Position numbers and translations under genes: made by a program. A DNA stretch of 18,050 bases from JBGAWK01 sp044227665 (GTDB taxonomy: Bacteria; Bacteroidota; Bacteroidia; Chitinophagales; JADIYW01): assembly GCA_044227665.1 (NCBI GenBank), contig JBGAWK010000049.1:1-18050 (forward strand), given 5' to 3'. Under the pieces are notes generated by a model. The model searched no databases. It saw only the letters and a list, made by a program, of their open reading frames with translations, and was not told the DNA's origin. Below, piece by piece: positions 1-7,991 of this stretch. Every line of letters starts with the position of its first letter. Position 1 is the stretch's first letter.

Positions 1-1121
1 GCTAATTTTCTGATGCCTGCCATATCCTTGCGTTCGCGTTCACTCTGTGTAATACGCTTCAACAATGCATCTGCAACGGCTGGGTTTCTATGTAGAAATG
101 GGTCTAACTGATCTTTGACGAAGTCTGCAACAAAAGTCTTCACTGACGGCCCTTCTGGATACACTACCAACGACCCTAATTTAGTCTTGGTTTGCGACTC
201 AAATACCGGCTCTTGCACTCTAATGCTTATTGCCGCTATCACGGCTTGTCTTATGTCTGCTGCCTCAAAATTTTTCTTATAGAAATCACGTATTGTCTTT
301 ACTATAGCCTCCCTGAAAGCTGCCAAATGTGTGCCTCCCTGCGTAGTAAACTGTCCATTCACAAAGGAATAATACTCCTCGCCATACTGGTTGCCGTGCG
401 AGAGTGCAATTTCTATATCTTCACCTTTGAGGTGAATGATGGGATATCTGAGGGTATTGATGTCTGTTTTGTGCGTAAGCAAGTCTAGCAGTCCATTTTT
501 AGAGACGACCTTAGTGCCATTAAAGTTCACGATAAGTCCTGCATTGAGATAGGCATAGTTCCATACCTGCTCTTTGACAAAGTCTGAAAGAAAATGGAAA
601 TTTTTGAATATATTGTTATCGGGAACAAAGCTAATTTCAGTCCCATTTTTTTCGTCGCAGAGTGCAATATCATATTCTGTCACCAATTCACCTTTATGGA
701 AATCGGCTTTCTTCATCTGTCCGTCTCTTATAGATTTCACTGTAAAAGAGGAAGAAAGTGCATTTACAGCCTTGGTACCTACACCATTCAATCCCACAGA
801 CTTCTGGAACGCCTTAGAGTCATATTTCCCTCCTGTATTAATTTTGGACACACAGTCTATGACTTTACCTAAGGGAATTCCACGTCCATAATCTCTAATG
901 AGGACTCTGCCTTCCTTGATATTGACATCTATCTGCTTGCCATAGCCCATAACATACTCGTCTATAGAGTTGTCTATGACTTCTTTTAAGAGGATATAAA
1001 TGCCATCGTCTGCGGAAGAACCATCTCCTGTCTTGCCAATATACATACCTGGGCGCAGCCTTATATGCTCACGCCAATCGAGGGTACGTATGTTGTCATC
1101 ATCATATCTTACTTCTGCCAT
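1..1121 (-). CDS. parE: DNA topoisomerase IV subunit B (ParE), 3'-truncated by window edge
   Basis: The first 373 residues of a type IIA topoisomerase ATPase subunit, starting at ATG 1121 and running off the left edge. With ParC it decatenates and relaxes DNA using ATP. The GHKL ATPase motifs are in order: KEVIDNSIDEYVMGY (about residues 46-60, with catalytic Glu47 and Mg-binding Asn51), DYGRGIP (77-83) and GLNGVGTKAVNAL (110-122, the ATP lid). The transducer domain follows, with YSFVNGQFTTQGGTH and the usual QTKTKLGS segment near the end. The opening (IRTLDWREHIRLRPGMYIG) and DYGRGIP in place of the common DNGRGIP are, from memory, typical of Bacteroidota ParE rather than GyrB. It lies 44 bp downstream of the yfhO-like gene on the same strand and may be co-transcribed with it. 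ParE over GyrB is inferred from these motifs; I am confident of the family. Confidence 0.93.
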   Translation of the reverse strand, partial: MAEVRYDDDNIRTLDWREHIRLRPGMYIGKTGDGSSADDGIYILLKEVIDNSIDEYVMGYGKQIDVNIKEGRVLIRDYGRGIPLGKVIDCVSKINTGGKYDSKAFQKSVGLNGVGTKAVNALSSSFTVKSIRDGQMKKADFHKGELVTEYDIALCDEKNGTEISFVPDNNIFKNFHFLSDFVKEQVWNYAYLNAGLIVNFNGTKVVSKNGLLDLLTHKTDINTLRYPIIHLKGEDIEIALSHGNQYGEEYYSFVNGQFTTQGGTHLAAFREAIVKTIRDFYKKNFEAADIRQAVIAAISIRVQEPVFESQTKTKLGSLVVYPEGPSVKTFVADFVKDQLDPFLHRNPAVADALLKRITQSERERKDMAGIRKL

Positions 1122-1165
1122 TATCGTTTTATTCTAAACTATGCCAAATTATATCCTGCAAGTAA

Positions 1166-3823
1166 TTATATTATTTCGGAACTATGCCCAGTTTGGGACT
1201 TTTTTATTTCTTTTATATATAAAAATACACCTCCGGCAAAAATTAGTAGAAATATTATGCTGCCAATGTATGCCATATTATAGGTTTTATGGAATAATGG
1301 ATTGTCATACTTGAATTCTATCTTATGCTTGCCCTGAGGTATCCGCATACCCCTAAGTATATAATCTACTCTCGCATGTTTCACTTCTTTTCCGTCAATA
1401 TAGGATTTCCATTCTGAATTGGGGCGATAGATGACCTCTGAAAATACCGCAAACTCATCTTTATCGGAGTTGGACTCATAAACCATATATTTGGGGTCAT
1501 ACGATACAAAATGGATATAGCGATTTTCTGAAGATGATGTATCTAATCCTAGCATCATATCTGAGATATCCTTTTCGAATTCTTTATGAATTATAGCCGT
1601 TTCCAAAGGATTTAAACTATCCACCAAAGTGATTTCTTCCTCAGGTGTCTCCACAATTTTCAGCTTATTCACAAACCATGCTGAACCATAAGCATAAGGG
1701 TTTACAATAACTTTGTCGGACTCAGCACCTGTTTTTATGTACTTGCAATTGAGCATATTGAGGTAGTGCATATCTTGCAGCCTGCCCTGATTGAGCTTAG
1801 AGAAGTCTTTTTGGAAGCCATTTTCTATGACATCCTGATATCTACGTAGTTTATTGGGATTGTAACCGCCTATGGTATGGTGATATAAACAAGGCCCTGC
1901 GTCATTGAAAGGACTTACTGTAAAGTCTATCATTCTATAATATCCTTTATCTTCCAAAATGCGCTGGTTTGCGGCAGTAAGCGGATATGTAGCTTCTTCT
2001 ACAGTTCCTTTGGGTACAAAGTTTTTGTCGCTCAAATATCTTCTATCCACCTGCCACAAGTCCACTACGATAAGGAATGCCATGCCAGATAGAATATAAG
2101 TAGCACTTACCTTCCTATATAGCAATAAGTACAACAATCCTATAGCTAATAATACAAATATTGTGGAGCGAGTAGCATCTTTCCTAAACATTGCAGCTCT
2201 ATCTTTTTTGACGGCATTTACTATGTCCGTAGCAAATTGCTCGTTGCCTACCATACCTGTAAGCTGTTGCTTGAAGCTTTCATCTGCGGTAAGTGCTTCG
2301 GGAGTTTCCTTGTAAAAACTCTGGAATTTGAGTACAGACCCTCCCATTAGTAAGAAAAACAAGCACAGCCCCGCCACTATACCACCACTATATTTAAGTG
2401 CTTTTTTCTTGTCTTCTTCACTTATCTTAGGAGAAAGTAGCTCCATAATGCCCAGTACACCTACGAGTACCATGCATATCTGTACTACTGCAATAATCAT
2501 GGTGGGTGTTCTGAATTTATTGAAAAGCGGAAGGTAATTGTATAAAATATTATAAAATGACATGAAATTCTTGCCTAATGCCATGAATGTACTAAATACT
2601 ATTAAGGCAAAGAGATACCATTTCATGGCACCTCGATATAAAAACATCCCCAATAAAAACAAAAATATGACAATAGCACCAAGGTAATAGGGTCCAGCCA
2701 CAAAAGGCTGATCCCCCCAATATAGAGGCAGACGCTCACAAAACCCTAGAGCTTGGTCTCCGCCCACGCCATTACCCGTAAGTGTGGCATAGGTATTGGA
2801 GTTCTCATCTACCGCACCACCGGAGGCACCGCCTACGAAATTTGGTATGAGCCAAGAGCCTATTTCTTTTACGCTGTAACTCCATTGCGTGGCATAATCT
2901 ACGCCCACGCCATCTTCTCCTGCCTTGGGTTCTGCAGTGGATTGTTTGTTATCGAAATTGAGAATCTGATGTCCTCTGGTCGTTTCTTTGAGGAAGTCAT
3001 TTTGTAAAAATATGGTGCTGTGCATCATCGCAGCCACCACACAGCTTACCAGCATGATGGCACCCGAAGTGAGTAGATGCTTGAAGTTTTTGTCCTGTAA
3101 AAAATCTTTTATGGCTTTTACCAATACAAAAGGAACGACATACAACATAATATAATATACTATCTGAGTATGATTTTCCAAGAGCATGGAATGCAGGCAC
3201 AGTATGAACAACAACATTCCTTTTATATAATTTTTGCGTAAGATGAGCAGACAAGAGAATAATATAGGAACAAAAAATGCCAAAGTCCCTATCTTGTTGA
3301 CGTGTCCCGCTGCCAGTGATACTACTGTAACGGTAGATAATTGTATCGCCAAACCACCTATGATGGCAGGAATTAATCTTCTGTAATATAAAAATAATGA
3401 TAGTGCCGTTAGGAATCCCAGCATAAAGAATTCATAAATAATAAGTGCAGGAAATAGCTTGGCAGAGAATAGAATCTGAAATCCCGTCAAATCTACAATA
3501 TCTGGATGCTTCATTCCCCACAACATCACACCAGGCATACCACTGAACATCCTTCCACTCCATTGGGCATATTCCTTGTGTTCTTTGTAATAATCCATAC
3601 TTTCTTTACTCATAGCCGTCCACTGTGAGGAGTCATGACTATTGAACTCCATACCTTGAAATGCAGGAGAAAAATATATAGCTGTAATTATGTAAAAAAT
3701 AACGATTAGAAGAACGTAAGGCATAAAAGGCTTCCTAATCCATGAAGAAGAGTTCACATTTGACGCCATAGAATTATTGGTTTGTACGTCCTTGTGAATA
3801 TGTTTATCTCTCTTTTTGCTCAT
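1166..3823 (-). CDS. YfhO-family polytopic membrane protein (885 aa)
   Basis: A large integral membrane protein of the YfhO family (called glycosyltransferase-like GT-C in some annotations). A short hydrophilic N-terminus (1-33) precedes TM1 (about 35-52), then a long loop with SGRMFSGMPGVMLWG, then a dozen or so further hydrophobic segments. A soluble C-terminal part (about 655-850) carries the family pattern SEWKSYIDGKEV followed by RIPQGKHKIEFKY, and a last TM helix precedes a basic tail. Members are thought to act on envelope polymers: Gram-positive YfhO is tied to teichoic acid glycosylation, but the substrate in Bacteroidota is unknown. It is divergent from the glycan operon that starts at 3881 (57 bp between starts), which fits a role in surface glycans, though Bacteroidota often carry yfhO away from such clusters. 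A promoter-like sequence lies just upstream. No break is seen; the length is slightly above what I recall for the family. Confidence 0.88.
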   Translation of the reverse strand: MSKKRDKHIHKDVQTNNSMASNVNSSSWIRKPFMPYVLLIVIFYIITAIYFSPAFQGMEFNSHDSSQWTAMSKESMDYYKEHKEYAQWSGRMFSGMPGVMLWGMKHPDIVDLTGFQILFSAKLFPALIIYEFFMLGFLTALSLFLYYRRLIPAIIGGLAIQLSTVTVVSLAAGHVNKIGTLAFFVPILFSCLLILRKNYIKGMLLFILCLHSMLLENHTQIVYYIMLYVVPFVLVKAIKDFLQDKNFKHLLTSGAIMLVSCVVAAMMHSTIFLQNDFLKETTRGHQILNFDNKQSTAEPKAGEDGVGVDYATQWSYSVKEIGSWLIPNFVGGASGGAVDENSNTYATLTGNGVGGDQALGFCERLPLYWGDQPFVAGPYYLGAIVIFLFLLGMFLYRGAMKWYLFALIVFSTFMALGKNFMSFYNILYNYLPLFNKFRTPTMIIAVVQICMVLVGVLGIMELLSPKISEEDKKKALKYSGGIVAGLCLFFLLMGGSVLKFQSFYKETPEALTADESFKQQLTGMVGNEQFATDIVNAVKKDRAAMFRKDATRSTIFVLLAIGLLYLLLYRKVSATYILSGMAFLIVVDLWQVDRRYLSDKNFVPKGTVEEATYPLTAANQRILEDKGYYRMIDFTVSPFNDAGPCLYHHTIGGYNPNKLRRYQDVIENGFQKDFSKLNQGRLQDMHYLNMLNCKYIKTGAESDKVIVNPYAYGSAWFVNKLKIVETPEEEITLVDSLNPLETAIIHKEFEKDISDMMLGLDTSSSENRYIHFVSYDPKYMVYESNSDKDEFAVFSEVIYRPNSEWKSYIDGKEVKHARVDYILRGMRIPQGKHKIEFKYDNPLFHKTYNMAYIGSIIFLLIFAGGVFLYIKEIKKSQTGHSSEII

Positions 3824-3841
3824 ATTTATATTTCTTTGCAG

Positions 3842-3873
3842 CGAATATATGTTACAATTTATTGCCTATCAAA
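3842..3873 (-). promoter_or_regulatory. Candidate Bacteroidota-type promoter for the yfhO-like gene
   Basis: On the minus strand TTTG (3873-3870) is followed by a 20-nt spacer and TATATTCG (3849-3842), one mismatch from the Bacteroidota primary sigma consensus TTTG-N19-21-TAnnTTTG. It lies 18 nt before ATG 3823, giving a short leader. The region is AT-rich, so chance matches are possible. Confidence 0.45.
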
Positions 3874-3880
3874 AATAGTT

Positions 3881-4834
3881 ATGAACTATCCACGTATCTC
3901 CATAGTTACGCCAAGCTACAATCAAGGGGAGTATTTGGAAGAAACTATTCTTTCAGTTTTGGAACAAAATTATCCCAATCTCCAATATATCATCATGGAT
4001 GGAGGTAGTAATGACAATTCCGTTGAAATTATCAAGAAATATGCTAAGTATCTAGATTATTGGGTTTCCCAAAAAGACAAAGGGCAATCCGATGCAATAA
4101 ATAAAGGCTTTGAGAAGTGCAATGGGCAAATTTTTAATTGGTTATGCAGTGATGACTATTATGAAAAAGACACCTTCAATAGCGTATCATCCATATATGA
4201 AGAAACCGGAGCAAAAGTCATAAGCGGCAAAATAAGGTATGTATATAATGATAGTTCTAAAAATAAAATCTATAAAGGCACTCAGATTTATGGCAGCACA
4301 AGTGAATGTATCGGCAAGTCTATCAATATTCAACCCTCTACCTTCTTCGACAAGGAATGCCTAAATACTATATTTCCACTTAATATCTCCCTGCACTATG
4401 CTATGGATCAAGAATTTTGGATTAGATATTTATTGACCTTTGGCTGTGAGGACATAAAGACTACAGATAAGATTTATACAAACTTTAGGATTCACGACAA
4501 TTCAAAGACAGCAACACTATATCCCATTTTCAAACAAGATGAATACAGAATTTTTGATGCCTTAGCCCTAAAGATAAAGGCTCATAGAGAACATAGTATT
4601 CTATCGAAATATTTGGAATCGCAATCTTTAGATTATAAAAATGATGAATATTACATCCATGATAATGAAATACTTAAAGGCATAAAATATTATTTAATGA
4701 ATAGAAATGAGTTTCATTTTTTTAAAGATAATTTTGGTTATGCCCTTCAGAACATCAATTATTGCGACATAAAAAAACTCGTTAAGAAAAGTAAAATTTA
4801 CAAGAAATATTTTGAACATCCCGATACTCTATAA
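3881..4834 (+). CDS. Family 2 glycosyltransferase (GT-A fold, 317 aa)
   Basis: A cytoplasmic GT2 enzyme that transfers a sugar from a nucleotide-sugar donor to a growing glycan. It opens with ISIVTPSYNQGEYLEETI (6-23), then the nucleotide-binding MDGGSNDNS (39-47), a KGQSDAINKGF helix (67-77) and the metal-binding DxD-type motif NWLCSDDYY (86-94). This is the WcaA-like pattern used in capsule and O-antigen synthesis. I chose ATG 3881 over an in-frame start at 3782 because the longer form adds 33 hydrophobic residues with no family counterpart and overlaps the start of the divergent yfhO-like gene. It is the first gene of the plus-strand operon; the next gene's ATG follows its TAA with no gap. 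The C-terminal third (about 210-317) is unlike anything I recognise and probably sets acceptor specificity. The sugar transferred cannot be told. Confidence 0.9.
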   Translation: MNYPRISIVTPSYNQGEYLEETILSVLEQNYPNLQYIIMDGGSNDNSVEIIKKYAKYLDYWVSQKDKGQSDAINKGFEKCNGQIFNWLCSDDYYEKDTFNSVSSIYEETGAKVISGKIRYVYNDSSKNKIYKGTQIYGSTSECIGKSINIQPSTFFDKECLNTIFPLNISLHYAMDQEFWIRYLLTFGCEDIKTTDKIYTNFRIHDNSKTATLYPIFKQDEYRIFDALALKIKAHREHSILSKYLESQSLDYKNDEYYIHDNEILKGIKYYLMNRNEFHFFKDNFGYALQNINYCDIKKLVKKSKIYKKYFEHPDTL

Positions 4835-5929
4835 ATGATATTATTATTTGATCATCAGGCATTTACATTTCAAAAATACGGTGGCGTATCTACACTATTC
4901 ATAGAGCTATTTAGGCAACTGGATGCTGAAGAAAATATCAATATTAAGATTCCTATATTATATACAGAAAATGAAAACTTATTGGCTTACAAGAAACCTA
5001 TTCTTAATAGACTATTTCCATTTTTAGAGAAAATAAATTTTAAACAAAAAATACACATAATAAATATAATCAACACCTTATATACCTTTATATATATTAA
5101 ACTAATCACAAAGAAATTCATCTATATACCTACATACTATAATCCATATCTAATGCCTTGGATAGACTCCAACAAAGTAGTACTAATCATACATGACCTA
5201 ATTCATGAAATATTTAGGATTCCGGATAAAATGGTCTTGGAAGGAAAAAAATTCTTGGCAGAACGTAGCCATCTCATTATTGCAGTATCTCAAAATACTA
5301 AGAATGACATCATAAAATATTTCCACGTTGATTCTAGCAAAATATATGTAATGCATTTGGCTACAAATATGGACAAGGTAATATCTAAGACAATAGAAAT
5401 TCCATATCCTTATATCTTGTTTGTAGGGAACAGGCAGAGTTACAAAAATTTCAATCTATTCATAGAGGCCTATTCGCCTATATCTATAGAATATAATATC
5501 AATATTGTATGTATAGGTGGCGGAAAATTCACAGAGGATGAGCTTGCAAAAATTCATCAACTTCATGTTACCCATTTAATACACTATTTTGATTTTGAAA
5601 CCCCGACGCTTAAGTTTCTATATACTAGAGCATTATTCTTTTGTTTTCCTTCAAAATATGAAGGCTTTGGCATCCCGTTATTAGAAGCTATGATTAGTAA
5701 TTGCCCTATAGTGACCTCAAATATCAGTTCATTGCCGGAAGTATCAGGAGAGGCGGCTTTATTATTCAATCCCGAAGATATCATAGATATGAGAGAAAAA
5801 TTGCAACTCTTCACTATTGACGAGAAATTGAGAAATGCATATATAGAGGCTGCCCAAAAAAGAATTTCACAATTCACCTGGAAGAAAACTGCTCACACTT
5901 TTTTACAAATATTAATGAAGAATATATGA
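4835..5929 (+). CDS. GT4-type glycosyltransferase (GT-B fold, 364 aa)
   Basis: A retaining GT-B glycosyltransferase of the GT4 group. The N-terminal acceptor domain begins MILLFDHQAF and has the glycine loop KYGGVST (14-20). VLIIHDLIHEIF (116-127) and SHLIIAVSQNTKNDII (145-160) are typical of this group. The donor domain starts at YILFVGNRQSYKN (193-205) and carries the E-x7-E motif in YEGFGIPLLEA (275-285; Glu276 and Glu284), which contacts the nucleotide sugar, then SSLPEVSGEAALLFNP (298-313). The pattern resembles mannosyltransferase-type enzymes of O-antigen clusters, but donor and acceptor are unknown. Its ATG comes immediately after the preceding stop, and its TGA overlaps the next gene's ATG (ATGA, 5926-5929), so translation is probably coupled. 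The gene is visibly more AT-rich than the flanking parE and DUF5686 genes, as is common for glycan clusters exchanged between strains. Confidence 0.92.
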   Translation: MILLFDHQAFTFQKYGGVSTLFIELFRQLDAEENINIKIPILYTENENLLAYKKPILNRLFPFLEKINFKQKIHIINIINTLYTFIYIKLITKKFIYIPTYYNPYLMPWIDSNKVVLIIHDLIHEIFRIPDKMVLEGKKFLAERSHLIIAVSQNTKNDIIKYFHVDSSKIYVMHLATNMDKVISKTIEIPYPYILFVGNRQSYKNFNLFIEAYSPISIEYNINIVCIGGGKFTEDELAKIHQLHVTHLIHYFDFETPTLKFLYTRALFFCFPSKYEGFGIPLLEAMISNCPIVTSNISSLPEVSGEAALLFNPEDIIDMREKLQLFTIDEKLRNAYIEAAQKRISQFTWKKTAHTFLQILMKNI

Positions 5930-6780
5930 TGATAAAAGAAAAAATAATAAAACACTATAACAAGCTAACAAACAAAAAAATAAATTATAAAATAAAAGGG
6001 AGTCTCCATGAGTTTGATATCATAATTCCTTTTGATCATCACCTACCCGCTTATCAATCTAAGTTCAGGCTTTATGATAAGATGTTGGGAAAAATAGCTG
6101 AAATAATATATAAGCATCAAGGAGGAAAATGTGTAGATATAGGTGCTAATATTGGGGATACGGCTCTTGCCATACTTGCAGATTCTGATATGGAAGTTAT
6201 ATGCATAGAAGGGGATCAAAAATTCTATGAAATACTGCAAAAAAATACAAAAGCTATATCTAAAATCACCTCTATTCATGCATTCGTTGGCAAAGATGGT
6301 GTAGATACAGGCATGGCACTAGAAAAATCTTATGGCACCGGGAAGCTTGTCAAGAGCAATACAGGTACTATCAAAACGCAAACTTTAGAAAGTCTGCTCC
6401 AATATCAAAATTTAGAAACCATATCCTTAATAAAATCCGATACCGACGGTCATGATTTTGAAATTATTCGCAGTATGAAAAATATTTTGGAAAAATACAG
6501 GCCCTCCCTATTTTTTGAATATGATTTTTTCAATGACGGGGATGAAGATATATCACTTCAAATTATTGGGCTTCTGAGCCAATTAGGATATAATTTCGTC
6601 GTATATGACAATTTTGGCAATTTCATGAGCTGCATTTCATCTGAACATCTTCTACATTTCAGTTACTTGAATAGATTTATCAACTCTTCAAAAAAATTTG
6701 GAGGAGGAATATATTATGCAGATATTTTTGCGACTGTACATTTGGATATTTTAGATAAGGTAAGAGATATAGATTTATAA
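5926..6780 (+). CDS. FkbM-family SAM-dependent methyltransferase (284 aa)
   Basis: A class I methyltransferase of the FkbM type, expected to O-methylate a sugar hydroxyl of the glycan made by this operon using S-adenosylmethionine. Motif I is CVDIGANIGDTAL (69-81), which forms the SAM-binding loop; the acidic end of strand 2 is in VICIEGDQKFYEIL (91-104). The family's IKxDxxGxExxxLxG-type motif appears as IKSDTDGHDFEIIRS (169-183), followed by RPSLFFEYDF (192-201). The first 60 residues form a less conserved cap. The start ATG overlaps the upstream TGA by 4 bp; an immediate second ATG (5929) is also possible. It is followed by a 33-bp gap, the only real gap in the operon. FkbM proteins occur in both polysaccharide and polyketide loci; here the glycosyltransferase neighbours support a glycan substrate, which is inferred. 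Confidence 0.88.
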   Translation: MMIKEKIIKHYNKLTNKKINYKIKGSLHEFDIIIPFDHHLPAYQSKFRLYDKMLGKIAEIIYKHQGGKCVDIGANIGDTALAILADSDMEVICIEGDQKFYEILQKNTKAISKITSIHAFVGKDGVDTGMALEKSYGTGKLVKSNTGTIKTQTLESLLQYQNLETISLIKSDTDGHDFEIIRSMKNILEKYRPSLFFEYDFFNDGDEDISLQIIGLLSQLGYNFVVYDNFGNFMSCISSEHLLHFSYLNRFINSSKKFGGGIYYADIFATVHLDILDKVRDIDL

Positions 6781-6813
6781 GCTATCAATTATTTAAGCTA
6801 TTTGACAATTATT

Positions 6814-7991
6814 ATGAACATCTTACACGTAAACACCTATACTTCTGGAGGCGCAGGAATTGCCAGTGTAAGACTTCATGAAGCACTTCTAAAGGCAGGG
6901 ATAGAGAGTCATTATCTTTCCTTGTCTGGCGGCACAGATAAACATAGGGAAATGTATGCCTTTGCTCCTAAGAATGATACTTCTTTTTTGCTCAAAAATT
7001 TTATCTATAGAGCAAAACACCAACTCAGACTCCTACCCTACGGACGCCCTTATATTGACAGCCTGCATACGCCCTTCGACATCACTACACACCCACTTTA
7101 CGATGAACAAAATTTTTGGACTGGAACAGTTTTTTTACAAAAAACAAAAAGCCTGTTGTATGGACTATGCATGACATGGCACCCTTTAGCGGTGGCAATC
7201 ATTGCATTAATGATAATAATATACATAAGGCACATAAATTATTAGCCCGACAAGAAGAATTTAAGACCCTACTTTTACTACATCAGCATATTACACCGGT
7301 AGGTCCCAGCCAATGGCAGGCCGACAACGCCGCTGCCAGTACATCTATGTCTCGATTTGCAAGTACGCATATCCCTAATTGCCTTCCAAATTTTCATTAC
7401 CAAAAAATTGATTTACAGTATATTAATGAATTAAAACTAAAATATAGATTCGATATACATGAGAAAATCCTTTTCTTCGTAGGAGACCAGTTGGGATTGG
7501 AGAGAAAGGGTTTCAAATATTTGTATCGGGCATTGCAGAGTATCTCTACACCTCTAACATTGATGGTGGTGGGGCATGGTTTTGAAGAGAAATATTTCAA
7601 GGGACTTCCACAACACAGCATCAGAAACATGGGACCTATATATGAAGAATATAAGCTTGCAGAACTTTATCAAATTTCTGATGCCGTAATATCTCCCTCT
7701 ATAGAAGATAATTTACCCAATATCATGCTGGAAAGTTTCGCCTGTGGCACACCATTTATTGGATTTCCTATAGGTGGCATCAAAGAATATGTAGTCACAA
7801 ATTACAATGGACACCTATGTAGCCAAATAGACGCACAAGAACTCGCCATAGGCATAACGCAGGTTCTATTTGCCGACAAAACAACGAATTATAGCGAAAA
7901 TTGCCTCGCTACTTACCGCAAATACTTTACGCCAGATGTAGTTGCAGGGCAATACAAGCGTCTTTACGAAAAAATCCTTAATAACAGATGA
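6814..7991 (+). pseudogene. GT4-type glycosyltransferase, frameshifted near 7110 (about 392 aa if joined)
   Basis: Two overlapping frames together make one GT-B glycosyltransferase. Frame one (ATG 6814) gives MNILHVNTYTSGGAGIAS, the N-terminal domain with its GGAG loop, and leaves the family pattern after HPLYDEQNF (7093-7116), ending at a stop at 7243-7245. The rest (TTG 7116 to TGA 7991) continues LDWNSFFTKNKKPVVWTMHD and contains the donor domain with LFFVGDQLGLERKGF, VVGHGFE and EDNLPNIMLESFACGTPF. A -1 shift at A-AAT-TTT (7110-7116) joins them exactly as NF-LDW. From memory, relatives have about ten more residues here, around an IIHLHW motif, so a short deletion probably caused the frameshift. 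An ATG at 6814 was preferred to the TTG at 6802. The 3' end overlaps the flippase start (ATGA). It is most likely inactive; programmed slippage or a sequence error is possible. Confidence 0.8.

Noticed and set aside
77..83. DYGRGIP instead of DNGRGIP in ParE (residue positions) as a possible active-site change
   Set aside because: From memory this is the normal form in Bacteroidota ParE, so it is not unusual.
574..891. Plus-strand frames opposite parE (192-488, 574-891, 594-872)
   Set aside because: The minus strand here is an uninterrupted ParE ATPase domain with all GHKL motifs; these frames are its shadows.
3782..3880. In-frame upstream start that would lengthen the family 2 glycosyltransferase by 33 residues
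   Set aside because: The extension is hydrophobic, unlike GT2 N-termini, and overlaps the first codons of the divergent yfhO-like gene. The domain begins right after ATG 3881.
6778..6801. 8-bp direct repeat TAAGCTAT flanking the end of the FkbM gene (6778-6785, 6794-6801)
   Set aside because: Too short and in AT-rich DNA, with no mobile sequence between the copies; likely chance.
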